From Paulownia fortunei (Eukaryota > Streptophyta > Magnoliopsida > Lamiales > Paulowniaceae), in assembly GCA_019321725.1 (NCBI GenBank), contig CM033113.1, forward strand, positions 15,252,001 to 15,316,000: a stretch of DNA of 64,000 bases. Reading direction: 5' to 3'. The position numbers and the translations under genes are program-made. Position 1 is the first letter of the stretch. Every line of letters starts with the position of its first letter. The notes under the pieces were generated by a model. It was not told the origin of the DNA. It searched no databases and was given only the letters and a program-made list of their open reading frames with translations. Of this stretch, positions 45,306-55,274 are shown in pieces.

Positions 45306-46968
45306 GTAAAGAAGATAGTCTAGCTAAAGACTATAAACTAAGCGCTTCTTGGGAGGCAGCCCAAGTCTCTTTTTTTTCCTTTGCTTTTTAATAATTGCTT
45401 AGTTAGTTTTTGAAATATGTTCTCTTTTTAGATTTAGGTATGTTTAGCTATGGTATTTCTTTGTTTATGTTTGTGTTCTCACTTTTGTTGCTTTTGCCCA
45501 TAAGTTTTGATGCTTTCTTTTCTTATGTAGGTGGATGTCGACTTGGTGATATATGTGGATCTCCCATGAACTCTAAGTGCCTCATCTATTGGAAAAGGGG
45601 AGTTTCTTATTTCTAATTCTTATGTGCTTCAATTCTTTAAACATTGAGGACAATGTTAATTATAAAGTTTGGGGGTATTTGGATTTGTATTTTGTGTGTT
45701 TGACCTTTATATGAAAAATTAAGCCAAAATTTTCAAATTGAATTACCTATGTTGAAGGATGAGAGTCCAAGAGCAAACATGCTTTGCTAACAAACTTAGT
45801 TAAATTCATATTTTGTGATTGGATGAATAACTTAATTACCGATTGCTTATGATGATATCTAATTGATATTGTATAAAGTCTAGAGGAAAGAAAAATTGCT
45901 AGTCTTACATGGCGATTCTTGTATGTAATTGATTCTTGTCATGAATGATGACTTTTTATTAAGCACGTTGTGTCGAAATCTTGTGAATTGCATGCTACTT
46001 GGTGTTGAATTTTGCTTCCAATGGGTTGTATTGATCATTTTGTAGTGTTCCAGAACTTGCTTGATTACTCTTTGAGGTGAAATTCTAGATAATTACAAAC
46101 TTGGAAATGATTTAGGTCATCTTTGACTCGTTTGTGCCTTTCAAGCCTACCATGATCACACTTTTATTCACTAGTTACCCCTTTGAGATGCTTTTCAAAG
46201 AATGGTATGTGCAAGGCATATGAATAACCACCATTCGACTTCATTTCTTGAAAGCTCACTGTACCGACCTTTTATAGCCCGAAAAACCAATGATTGTCCC
46301 TAAGAGAGCTTAAAGTATGACGTTTTGTGCACAATCTTATCAAGTGATCATATGGAGACATGTTGAGGGCATGAATGAATGTATTTAGGATTATGAAAAT
46401 GAAAAATGTGCAAGAAATACATCACAACTCATGTCGATGAAAAGAAACAAGTTTGGGGGTTGTGAAAGCAAAAGAATAAGAAATGAAGCTTCGGAATTCA
46501 TGAAGAAAAAAAATTAAAAAAAATATGAAAAATAAAATAAAAGAAAAAAAAATGGGAAAGAGAAAAGAAAAGAGGAGAGTGAGATTCTATGTGCACTGCT
46601 TTATGCTCTCTTACATTGTATATCCCTACCTTTCTTTGTAAGCCAACACCTAGGCCATACGTTACAAGCTTATTGAAGTCCTTTTGATTCAAGTGTGCAA
46701 GTATTTATATTAGTGGAGAATGTGTATGAAAAACAAGCATATGGAACACCTAAAACTCCTTTGCTTAGATCATGAGAATCATTAGTTGTAAAATTCATAC
46801 CTAAAATACATGCATGAAACTTGAACTTGACACTTCACACATACACGTTTTGAATTCATGACTAGATTAATGAAGTACAAGTTTTGTTGTGTCATTTGAC
46901 TAGCTTTGTGACTAACCTTTGGATTCATGTGCAATAAAAATTGATGAGGCATTTGAACTGGTTGATCA
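45306..46968 (+). other. Athila-like 3' internal region
   Basis: Begins with a GCGCTTCTTGGGAGGCAGCC block, the motif seen after Athila pol. ACATTGAGGACAATGTT and AAGTTTGGGGGTA at about 45645-45677, and AAGTTTGGGGG at 46449, are the purine-rich tracts of that family. No ORF with a known domain. No second LTR copy is seen before similarity ends near 46968. Confidence 0.6.
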
Positions 46969-46973
46969 ATAAG

Positions 46974-47690
46974 ATACTTCATAAATTATAAAATATTAAA
47001 TAAAATATAATCAATAAAAAATAAAATATTTCATAAACTAATTATCGATCGATATGATATTGCAATAAAGCAAGGGACTCTCTTCCAACTCATACTTTGT
47101 AACTAATACTTGTTCTTTAGAGATTGAAAAAAATTGGCAAATTAAAAAAAATATAAATGTTAAGCAAGATAGATAGTTAATATTAAAAACTATTCAATTT
47201 ACGAACATAAATAAAACTACAATTTAGCTATATTTCTTCTTTAATGATGAATACATGTGGAACTAAGTGAAAGGATTATGGTTCAGGATTAAAAATTACG
47301 TAAAATACATATCCAATATTTAAGGATCTACAAAATTATATATCAGTTTTTACATAGTATTCGGTTTACATATGACATATACATAATATTATTAAACTAC
47401 TTTAATTGATTATGATCATATAAGTAATCAAATTATTATTTTTTTAATTACTTGTATGCTGCAATTTTCTTCATATTACATGATTTTTAGTTATCAGAAC
47501 TTTGTGCTACAGTGAATCATACTTGAATATTGTTTTTTCTTAATAAAAATAAAATATTAGTTACTACTAATAATATATAATGTATTACTTAAGGAAAAAA
47601 TATTTATACCTACACTCAAAATTTATCTATACACAATATTTTGAGTCTACGTATTCTTCTTACATTTAAGGTGTCTTATTTAATCAATTA
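46974..47690 (-). other. AT-rich, probable Helitron 3' untranslated region
   Basis: No coding signal or repeat recognised. It lies downstream (minus strand) of a Helitron helicase remnant, so it probably belongs to that element. Confidence 0.35.
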
Positions 47691-48300
47691 TTGGTTATAG
47701 ATATTGAAGTTCCTATAAAGAGAGCAATATATAATTATCATTGAAAAGATACTAAATTAGACAAAGAGACACCAACATTTGGAATTGTTTGTTCTTGAGC
47801 TTTTTTTATTGTCATTACAAAATAAAGTTTCATATAGAATTGTTCACATCTAAATTGAAATGGACAACCTTCATTTTTAGCTGGCGAAAGTGGCACTCTA
47901 GGTATAAAAATAAGTTTTCCAATATGTTGGCCAAATACAATATCTCCATCAATTATGTTATTCTTGAAGTCTTGCATACCATTCTTGTACCATTACACAA
48001 TTTATTATATGGTTTTAGATTTCTAAAAAAAATTATTGGATAATTTTTTTCAGCACCAATTTATGGAGAAGGCAAGCAATTTGCGATTAAAGGGTTCAAA
48101 ATGCTCTCTTCATAATAGTAATTTATATCATCAATAAATTTATCAAAACTGTTAAATGTTCTTATTTTTTTATGTTTGGCTTGTCATGTAATGAGTTGAA
48201 TAGGCATTCTTATTTAAGGTAGGGAAAATAACTCTAATAAGTCGTAATATTGAGTTTTCTTCATGAATTAGATTAGACTGGATACTATGAGGTATATTTA
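47691..48300 (-). pseudogene. Helitron helicase (PIF1-like) C-terminus, broken
   Basis: Minus-strand frames give the end of a RepHel helicase. LRLIRVIFPTLNKN and DDINYYYEE are read first. NCLPSP, PIIFLRNLKPYNKLCNGTR and GKLIFIPRVPLSPAKNE (47920-47870) come next, then PFQFRCEQFYMKLYFVMTI with KKAQ, and VGVSL. These match the order GLPPH, APIMLLRN, NGLCNGTRL, IPRI, PF-RRQFP, FAMTINKSQGQ of the family. The helicase SQGQ is AQEQ here. A 1-bp loss after 47738 shifts the final FSHGQLYVALSR-like segment (read to ~47705). Stops and shifts interrupt the upstream part. The Rep domain and the helicase Walker motifs are absent. Confidence 0.75.
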
Positions 48301-48419
48301 GTTTATTCATCACAATAAAATAATTTTCAAATACTATATCATATATTTTTCTATTCTAATTTATTGTGATTTTTTTATAGGGGTGAAAACAATATGATAA
48401 ACTAATGGTAATTAAAATG

Positions 48420-49620
48420 ATTCCCGAAATCATTTCACAATTTTTCAGTTGTGCGTTTTCTGATAGTTAAAATAAAAAAGTTTCAGAAACTCTTACCTTG
48501 ATTTGTACTCTGGCTGATGTAGGGATTGAAATAATTCAAATTGTTATCCCTGCATGAAAGTATCTCCATGTTCTTCAATTCAAAACCCCTTTGATTGAAA
48601 TCTGATTCGCTTCTAGGATCCCAAATATTATCCTTCTAACGGTATCTATACCTTAGATGCTCACTTGCAACCGAATCCTATACTAGTAGTTTTCGATTTG
48701 ATAATTCTATTCTAGAATGATTTTGTTTGGAACAAGAATACACTAACAATTAGTGTTTTAGGTGTTTAATTTAATTCTCAATTCAATAATTAAATCAAGA
48801 ATTAAACTAGATAAAAGGTTGGTGAACTATTGGAGATTGAAAGGAAATGAGGGACGAATTTTTGGAGATGAAAAAAACTATTTTTCTTCAAGAGAGAGGG
48901 ATTGTTTTCCACATTTTTTTTTCACAAGAATCTGCAATAAATTCCCCATAAAAAATATCCAATAAGATTGTCAATCAAGACTATCACAAGTTCTTTCCAT
49001 GTAGGACTCTTCTTCATTTCTTATCTCCAACTCTTTTGGTAAGTTTCCTTATCCCATAAAGACTTTCTTTTTCCTTATTACCTCTTAAAAATTGAATTCT
49101 CAATTCAACTTCCTCTAGGAATTGGATTCTCAATCCAATTTCCTAATAGCCTTCTTACAAGCCCACACCTAATGGGCTTAGGTTTAAGTAATCAATTAGG
49201 CCCTACTTGAATTGATCCAATCAATTAAATTAATTCATTGAATTAATTAGGTCCATCTTAATTAATTAATCCAATCAATTATTTAAATATTCCAATTAGG
49301 CTCTCTAATCCAATTAGGTCCAATCAATTAATCCAATTAATTAATTGAATTAATTTAACCCCCATTAATTAATCACATTAATTAATTTAATCCAACACTT
49401 GAATTAATTTCTAGGCTAGAAATAGACTTGTCCAAGTTTTGTGTGTGACCCCTTAGGTTCACTTTAAGCTAGCCATGGGGTCACAACTCTTGTGACTTAG
49501 TTGAACAATTAATTGTTTTGATTAATTAATCCAATTAATTAATTCTCTTAGAATTAACTCATTAATTCCAAGAACCCACAAGACATGGGAAGCACTTAGC
49601 AATGCATCATGACTCCTAAA
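48420..49620 (-). repeat. Truncated copia LTR, reverse orientation
   Basis: Antisense copy of the TGTTAGAGT family, with GGCTGATGTAGGGATTG (48512), TAATTAATT tracts, TTGTGTGTGACCCCTTAGG and AGCACTTAGCAATGCATCATG. It breaks off near 49620, so the U3 start is lost. The plus-sense start near 48420 is approximate. Confidence 0.65.
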
Positions 49621-49840
49621 TCAAAATTAAAAATTTGGTATTTATCAAAGTCGAACAAAAAATTTAACTTGGTATTTGATTTTTATTTTCATAAAAAAAT
49701 AGTATTCAATTTAATTTTGGTGTTTTATTTTGGTTTATTGAACCATGCCACAATATCAAATTTTATAATTTTTTTACAAATTTTATGAATAATTTTTATA
49801 TCTTAGTTTATATTTATTAACTAATTCTAACATAAAACCT
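49621..49840. other. AT-rich junction sequence
   Basis: TTTGGTATTT and related runs; nothing recognised. Confidence 0.3.
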
Positions 49841-50725
49841 CAAACCATTCAAGAACTTAAATAAAAAACATGAGTTAAGCTCACCTATGCACAAATTTAA
49901 ACTTCTACTTGCTCCTCCTTACTTTTCTTTGATTCCTTCACTTTTTTTTCTTTACTTGGAATCACTTGGGAGCAACTTCTAAAATTTAATATGGAGGTTT
50001 TGGAGGTGAAATAGCTCAGAAAATGGTTTTTGGTTGTGGTTCAATGATAGAAATGAAGAAAGGTTGAGGTGGTAGCTTGAGGTGGCAAAGCTTGAGGTGT
50101 CAAGTGGTAGTTCAAATCTGATGTTACACACACCTTATACAGCTGTAATCTAGTTTTTCTCATTATTGATTTATCTATTTACACCTATTTTAATTTTTAT
50201 ACGATTGGATAATAAAATATACCCTAATTTCTTATTCGTTCATTCGATCTCTAAACCGATTAGCATCCGATTCTTAAATAATTATCTTGTTTGTATTTCT
50301 AAAATCATATGCATATATTGACCTTGTAATATGATACTTAAATCACATTATATCATGTCCAATATCCCAAGTATGTTAATTTACAAATATGTACTTTTGA
50401 AGTAACTTGATCAAATTAAATTAAATCGTATAAACTTACTAGTGACACCTTTAACACTTCTAAAAATTATAACGTGTAACCTAGTAATATTCATCATATT
50501 GATACCTAATTTTCTTCTTATCCTAATGTAGAATTGACCATTTAGGTTAGGGGATTCGATAATCAATACTGTGCGATAGCTTTAAAATTAAGTTTAATAA
50601 TTAAGAACGTCGTATAAAATAAAATAAATTATATGATATCAATATAAATGCAAATAGCATGCAATTAACATGTAATGCATAAATCATATTTGGCCAAGTG
50701 AGTAGTGAGAGGTTTAGGTATCACA
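49841..50725 (-). repeat. Gypsy LTR fragment (TGTAATACCC family)
   Basis: Matches the U3 half of LTRs A and B: GGTGGCAAAGCTTGAGGTGT, CATTCGATCTCTAAACCGAT and GCCAAGTGAGTAGTGAGAGG. It ends GGTATCACA at 50725, equal to the LTR start on the minus strand. The rest of the LTR is missing. Confidence 0.7.
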
Positions 50726-50959
50726 TAGGTGACAGCAAAGTGCAACCCTGGAGTACCATTAAAAAAATGAACCTTTTCTCTCCCAACCATTTTGAGTTAA
50801 GCAAGGGGTTTTGGGTGGAGAATCCATGCAAGTCTATTTTCTAAATCAACTTCATTTCAAATTAAAAGCTTAAAAAGTGAGCCTCACAATTGCCCAGATA
50901 ACTTAAGAACAAATCTGCCAATTTAAACTTTTTGGCTAACAAATTCCTACAAACCTTTG
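50726..50959. other. Unassigned, upstream of MULE remnant
   Basis: No repeat match or motif. It may hold the degraded N-terminal coding part of the MULE. Confidence 0.3.
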
Positions 50960-52115
50960 TAGATGATACTAACATGGGCCTTAGAACATTTAAAAATTTA
51001 GTAAAAAGAGATGTGAAGATTTACTCAAACAGATATTAGTCATATAGCGCAAAAAGGAAGACACGAGAAAAAATTCAAGGTAATGTGATAGTACAATATC
51101 ACTAATTGAGAGACTATTGCATGAAAACCCTTGATATTACCCCTAGCTCTACAATAATCCTTAAAGTTTTGGGTTTACCACTTTATGAAATCCAACATTT
51201 CAAAGACTGGTTATCTTGTATTATGCAAAAGAGGGGATTCATTGAGAGTTATAAACTAATCAGAGATTAAATGCTTGTTTTCTAAAGAGTCTATTTGGGG
51301 GGCAGCTCACGTCAGCTATTGGAAGGTATGGTAACAATTAAATATCTCCACTTGCCTTTGCAATTATTAAATCTGAGTGTAACAATAGTTGGAGCTCATT
51401 CTTTTTCTTACTCATAGAAGAAATAGGTGGTGTTGATGAGATGGGGTGTAAGGATAGTTAGAATCAATTCTTGTTCTTAATCACAAAAGTAATAGGTAGT
51501 GTTGAGATAAGGTGGAGTTTTATTAGTGATAGGCAGATGGGATTGGTGGAGTCATTTAAACAATTAATGCCTATAGTAGAACACAGATTTGGTGTAAATT
51601 ATTTATATGTCAAACTTTAAGTTGAGATTTAAAGATAATGCATTAAAATAGTTGATGTGGGCAATAACTACTTCACTTTAGAGGATGGTTTTGAGAGATT
51701 TTAGGGGTCACAATGATTTAAATAATCATACATGCACTTTTAAGAAGTGGGATCTTACAGGGATTCCCTATACATATGTTGTCAGTACTACTTGACATAC
51801 CATAAAGATCCATAAGCTTTTGTATATCCTTATTATTTTGTTCAATATTATAAGATAGCATACAACCACGTTGTCTACCCCTATGTCTCCTCATGCATTT
51901 TTGCCAATTCTTTACAATCTACTAAAATAATAATGCCACCACCATTAGAAGATTTCCTAGTAGACCAAAAAAGTTAAGAAAAAATGGAGCATATGTGATT
52001 GTTGATGGAACAAGGGTTACCAAGAAGTGAAGAATCATGACATTGGGAATATAGAGCACAATAGAAAAACTTGCAAGAGGACTCCAATAGAGAATCCAAC
52101 TTTAGCTCACCAGGT
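50960..52115 (+). pseudogene. Mutator-like (MULE) transposase, broken
   Basis: Plus-strand frames show the MULE core, FLKSLFGGQLTSAIGRYGNN (about 51270-51330), then PLAFAIIKSECNNSW. Next is ISDRQMGLVESFKQLMPIVE with HRFGV (about 51520-51590), the family's DRQKGL..MP..EHR.C signature with the cysteine replaced by G. The C-terminal zinc-finger/linker region is read in pieces, with HVVYPYVS (about 51870), then PPPL and RRFPSRPKKLRKNG (51935-51990), and EHNRKTCKRTPIENPT (about 52055-52100). Many shifts and stops occur. The GLDGC motif just before FLK is lost, and the N-terminal DNA-binding domain is not visible. Terminal inverted repeats were not identified. Confidence 0.75.
51379..51520 (+). repeat. 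~70-bp tandem duplication within MULE core
   Basis: Units start AATAGTTGGAGCTCATTC and GATAGTTAGAATCAATTC, and each ends with GTTGATGAGATGGGG or GTTGAGATAAGGTGG. Both encode an NSW..F.FLI.E/K.IG-like stretch, so a core segment has been copied in place. Confidence 0.75.
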
Positions 52116-52560
52116 AAGTAGAAATGTACTGTAATAGTTTTCTGTAATTTTGTTTCATATAAATTCATGCCATGATTTTTTTCATGTTTAGGGTAATTCT
52201 ATAGCTGTTGGATTCATTAGCATACCATCAACATAAACTTCTACTCGAGCTTCTAGAGTTTGCTTTGCCTTCAATAGTACTACAACTAGTAGCATAGCAA
52301 CAAAGAAAGGGGAGGAAGAAAAGGAAGGGGAGCTACTGTCCATGAAAATAAAACATAAATGAGAGAGAATGGAACACAGTTATCTTCTCAAGTAACTGCT
52401 GGTGAAAGTAGAATAGAGAGAGGGGAAAGCACTACAGTAAGAGGTAGGCTAAGAGAAAGAGCTAGAGGACATAGAGGTGGAAGAGAAAGAGATAGGGGAA
52501 AAAATAGAAGAAATGGTCCAAAATGTTGATTTTGCAACTAGAAAGGGTTAGGATTCTCAA
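52116..52560 (+). pseudogene. MULE 3' exon with Arg/Gly-rich tail
   Basis: 52108-52192 resembles an intron (GTAAG at the start, a T-rich run, then ATGTTTAGGG). 52420-52530 is purine-rich and in one frame reads ERGESTTVRGRLRERARG and GGRERDRGKN, an RG-rich tail as found at the C-terminus of some plant MULE transposases. The frame is broken in several places. Confidence 0.4.
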
Positions 52561-53037
52561 ATGTAACTCACTTCAAGCCTGCAACACATGTATATCTTGC
52601 ATCCTTATCCTTTTAGCTCTTGTATGATTTATCTACTTTGTGTAACTAAACTTTGTGTGACTATATAGGTGCAAACAATCCCTTATGGTGCAAATAACAA
52701 CAGAGTGAGTGTTAAATCATGTGGTGGAAATGGAAAAAATCATCCATAAATGTCCAAGTATGTATCTTTTAAATGATTGAAAAATGATCATCATACCAGT
52801 ATACAATTTTAATTCCTTTGTATTTTCCTTTTACATGCTATATTCAAAGACTACCAACTCGATTTGGTTACACAATGCTTTCAAACCAATCCTCATCCAA
52901 TAACTTTACATTGATTAACGATCATGAAGAATTAGAATTTGCAGATTTGTGATTATTGGAGGAACTAACCTTTGAACTTAATATTTTGGGATATGTATGT
53001 CAAGTACTTCTTGAACATGTTGAATATTTTTTGGATA
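52561..53037. other. Unassigned AT-rich sequence
   Basis: Probably MULE 3' region. No motif recognised. Confidence 0.3.
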
Positions 53038-53205
53038 TTTTTGAGTGTTTTTTGTATGCTAATTAAAATTGTGTTAGCATACTATTATGGAATATCATAT
53101 TTTTAAGTGCTTTCGATGTTGATCAGAATAGTGTCAACATATTATTATGGAATAACAAATTTTTGAGTTCTTTTTGTATACTGATTAGAATACTTTTAAT
53201 GTAAA
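53038..53205 (+). repeat. ~60-bp tandem repeat, three units
   Basis: Units start at 53038, 53100 and 53160 with TTTTTGAGTG, TTTTTAAGTG and TTTTTGAGTT. Each contains T-CT-ATTA-AAT and, in the first two, ATTATTATGGAATA or ACTATTATGGAATA. Confidence 0.85.
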
Positions 53206-53493
53206 AACTTTTGCATTAGGTAATAAAATATAAAGTTTTTTTCTTACTGCAAACATTAAGGTTAATACAATTAATTTCTTATTTTGTTCTTGTGAAATTG
53301 GACTAATAAAAATTCTAACTATAAACATAACAAATAATAATTTTTCATAAAAAGAACTGAAAACAAAGCTGGAGTTATGCTTGAGCAATATGTAACAAGA
53401 AGAAATGCATTTAATGTCACAAAAACTGCAATGACTTTCAAACAAGCAAAAAGGGGTGCGCTGATGTCATGTCATCAAATCAGCTGTCAGTTG

Positions 53494-53510
53494 GCTAACA
53501 CAATGTTAGC
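53494..53510. repeat. GCTAACA-CAA-TGTTAGC hairpin
   Basis: Perfect 7-bp stem with a 3-base loop, followed by TTTGAGGGGTAATTGAATG. This combination is common near MULE-type termini, so it could mark the right end of the MULE. Confidence 0.5.
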
Positions 53511-53559
53511 TTTGAGGGGTAATTGAATGTTTTTATTCTAAAGGAGTGTTTGATACCAA

Positions 53560-54001
53560 GTTAATAACATTATTTTCATAATTGAACTGATGATCAAATT
53601 AATTTTTCTATCGGTTAATAGTTCAATCAGTTTGATTGTTTCAATTGTTGGTTTGATTAGTCTAATAAAAATTAACTCAATTATTTTATTATATTATATA
53701 AAATAGTAATTTAATAGAATAATTGATATGTTCAAGGTAAAAAAAAAAGATAAATAATTAATTAAAAAACACATTTAACAAAATTCAAAATTCAAATAAT
53801 CACATATGCATAACTAAAAACCAAGTGTAAGCTATCAAAAAATAAAATAGAGAATAAAAAAAAATGAGTTGTTGCCCGGTTCAATTGATTTGATCGAATT
53901 TTTGATTTTTTGTATCCAAACAGATCGGATCGACCATTGGTTCGTGGTTGGACCGTTTGAATAGACCGATCCGATCCAATTTTTAAAACATTGGTTAATA
54001 A
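53560..54001. mobile_element. hAT-like MITE with 8-bp target duplication
   Basis: The element is 53568-53993 (426 bp). Perfect 8-bp flanks GTTAATAA lie at 53560-53567 and 53994-54001. The left end CATTATTTTCATAATTG and the reverse complement of the right end, CAATGTTTTAAAAATTGG, form an imperfect terminal inverted repeat. Inside there is no ORF. The right subterminal part is rich in GGTTCG, GGACCG and CCGATCCGATCC. An 8-bp duplication, short size and no coding capacity fit a non-autonomous hAT element. Confidence 0.8.
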
Positions 54002-54391
54002 TATAGGGGGTAAATTAAATTTAATCCTTTTATATGTTTTTTATTATATTTAAGATCTAAATATAACCATAATAATTAAATTATAAGTCATATATGAGAT
54101 TAAAATGTCATTGGCAATCGAATTAATATTAGTTCTATTTTCTTGTTTACACAACAGATGATAATAAAAATCCAAAGGACAAAAGTGAAAGAACAACACC
54201 AATTAGCATTATAATAAGAGGGCTATTTTAATGGGCTATTTAATAACTAGCATATGGTCATTTTTGTCACCAAAATTGTTCATCGATAGAGAATGAGCTA
54301 CAAGCAGATTAAAAAATTAAAAAAAGGAAAAACTATAGTCATTTTGGTTTTTCCACTGAATCTTTTTAAAAGATTGTCCAATTTGATTGGC
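54002..54391. other. Distal upstream region of the host gene
   Basis: AT-rich; nothing specific recognised. Confidence 0.35.
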
Positions 54392-54443
54392 TTGGGCGCG
54401 GTATATACTTAAATACCTTGTATATGGCGCCAAGTTTCCCGCC
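54392..54443 (+). promoter_or_regulatory. Promoter with E2F-like sites and TATA
   Basis: TTTCCCGCC at 54435-54443 fits the E2F consensus TTTSSCGC. TGGCGCCAA at 54425-54433 and TTGGGCGCGG at 54392-54401 are E2F-like. GGTATATACTTAAATACC at 54400-54417 can serve as a TATA region. The cluster lies 125-180 bp before the start codon. In plants such sites are typical of S-phase genes; regulation here is inferred. Confidence 0.5.
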
Positions 54444-54475
54444 ACAAGTCCCAACAACCTCACTACAAAAATCAC

Positions 54476-54560
54476 ACACTACACTCACTTCTATCTCACA
54501 CACACACACAATCAGGCAGATGTACAATAACACACACACACACCCCAACACACACTCATA
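54476..54560 (+). repeat. CA-rich 5' leader
   Basis: Runs of (CA)n broken by AATCAGGCAGATG, probably within the 5' untranslated region of the gene starting at 54570. Confidence 0.6.
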
Positions 54561-54569
54561 GCCGCCGCC

Positions 54570-55274
54570 ATGGTTGTAGCCCTAGGTCCCGGAAAATTCT
54601 ACGGCAGCAGCCTGCCACGGCCGCGGTTCTACACCGACGTGAAGCTCAACGACGAGAAGGTGGTCCCACCACTCTCCGTCATGGACCCACTTATAACGTG
54701 GGCCCAGGAGGCTCACTGGTCCATGGGAGGCCTCAGCTTCAAGCGCCACCGCCTCCAGGGCCGCATTGAGGGCAACGTTGAGAAGCTCCGCGCGCAGCGC
54801 GAGATAATCTTTAAAAAATCCCCCAAACAGCAGAAATGCGTCAAGGGTTCAACTGCTTCTCGCCCTGATAAAGATAAAAACAACAGCCGGGTTAGCAAAA
54901 CCCCGTCTCCGCCGCCCCCCCCTGTGGCGATTAAGAGGCGGCGGATTGTTGGGTTGGTGGATGAGGAGGAAGAGGTGGGAGCAACGAAGAGGGGGGCGGT
55001 GAGGAAGTTGGGGGATGATTTTGAGAGGGTGGCGAGGGAAAGCGGGATGGCTGTGAAAAAAGTGTATAATAGTGGCGGCGAAAGTGGTGGGACTGTGGCG
55101 GCGAGGACGAGGAGTAAGAGGAATGAGCCGAACGTGGGTGTTGATGAGGGGAAAATCAACAAAGGAAAGAAGAAATTGGTTAAGGGAGGGAGAAAGGTAG
55201 GGGCTGCGGTGGTGGCGGCTGCTGTCGGGATTAGAAGCTCGCCGCGGCTGGCGAAGAGGAGTGGATCGAGTTAG
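54570..55274 (+). CDS. Plant-specific basic protein of unknown function
   Basis: Intact single-exon gene, 234 codons, far richer in G+C than the rest of the window. The ATG sits in a strong context (GCCGCCGCCATGG). Residues 1-77 are the conserved part, with LGPGKFYGSSLPRPR (5-19), YTDVKLNDE, SVMDPLITWAQEAHWSMGG (36-54) and RLQGRIEGNVEKLRAQRE (61-78). I recognise these from an uncharacterised family found across flowering plants. The rest is low-complexity and charged: a proline run PSPPPPP (112-118), basic IKRRR (121-125), acidic DEEEE (131-135), then basic clusters RTRSKR (179-184), KGKKKLVKGGRK (198-209) and a terminal RSSPRLAKR (222-230). I infer a nuclear, possibly nucleic-acid or chromatin-bound protein. 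There is no enzyme motif, signal peptide or membrane segment. E2F-like motifs upstream suggest expression in dividing cells. This is the only convincing functional host gene here. Confidence 0.9.
   Translation: MVVALGPGKFYGSSLPRPRFYTDVKLNDEKVVPPLSVMDPLITWAQEAHWSMGGLSFKRHRLQGRIEGNVEKLRAQREIIFKKSPKQQKCVKGSTASRPDKDKNNSRVSKTPSPPPPPVAIKRRRIVGLVDEEEEVGATKRGAVRKLGDDFERVARESGMAVKKVYNSGGESGGTVAARTRSKRNEPNVGVDEGKINKGKKKLVKGGRKVGAAVVAAAVGIRSSPRLAKRSGSS

Noticed and set aside
53038..53205. Possible CRISPR-like array
   Set aside because: Units are contiguous and diverged, without spacers, in a plant nuclear context.
54713..55162. 149-codon open frame antisense to the host gene
   Set aside because: Mirror of the G+C-rich coding sequence; low-complexity serine/proline translation with no independent signals.
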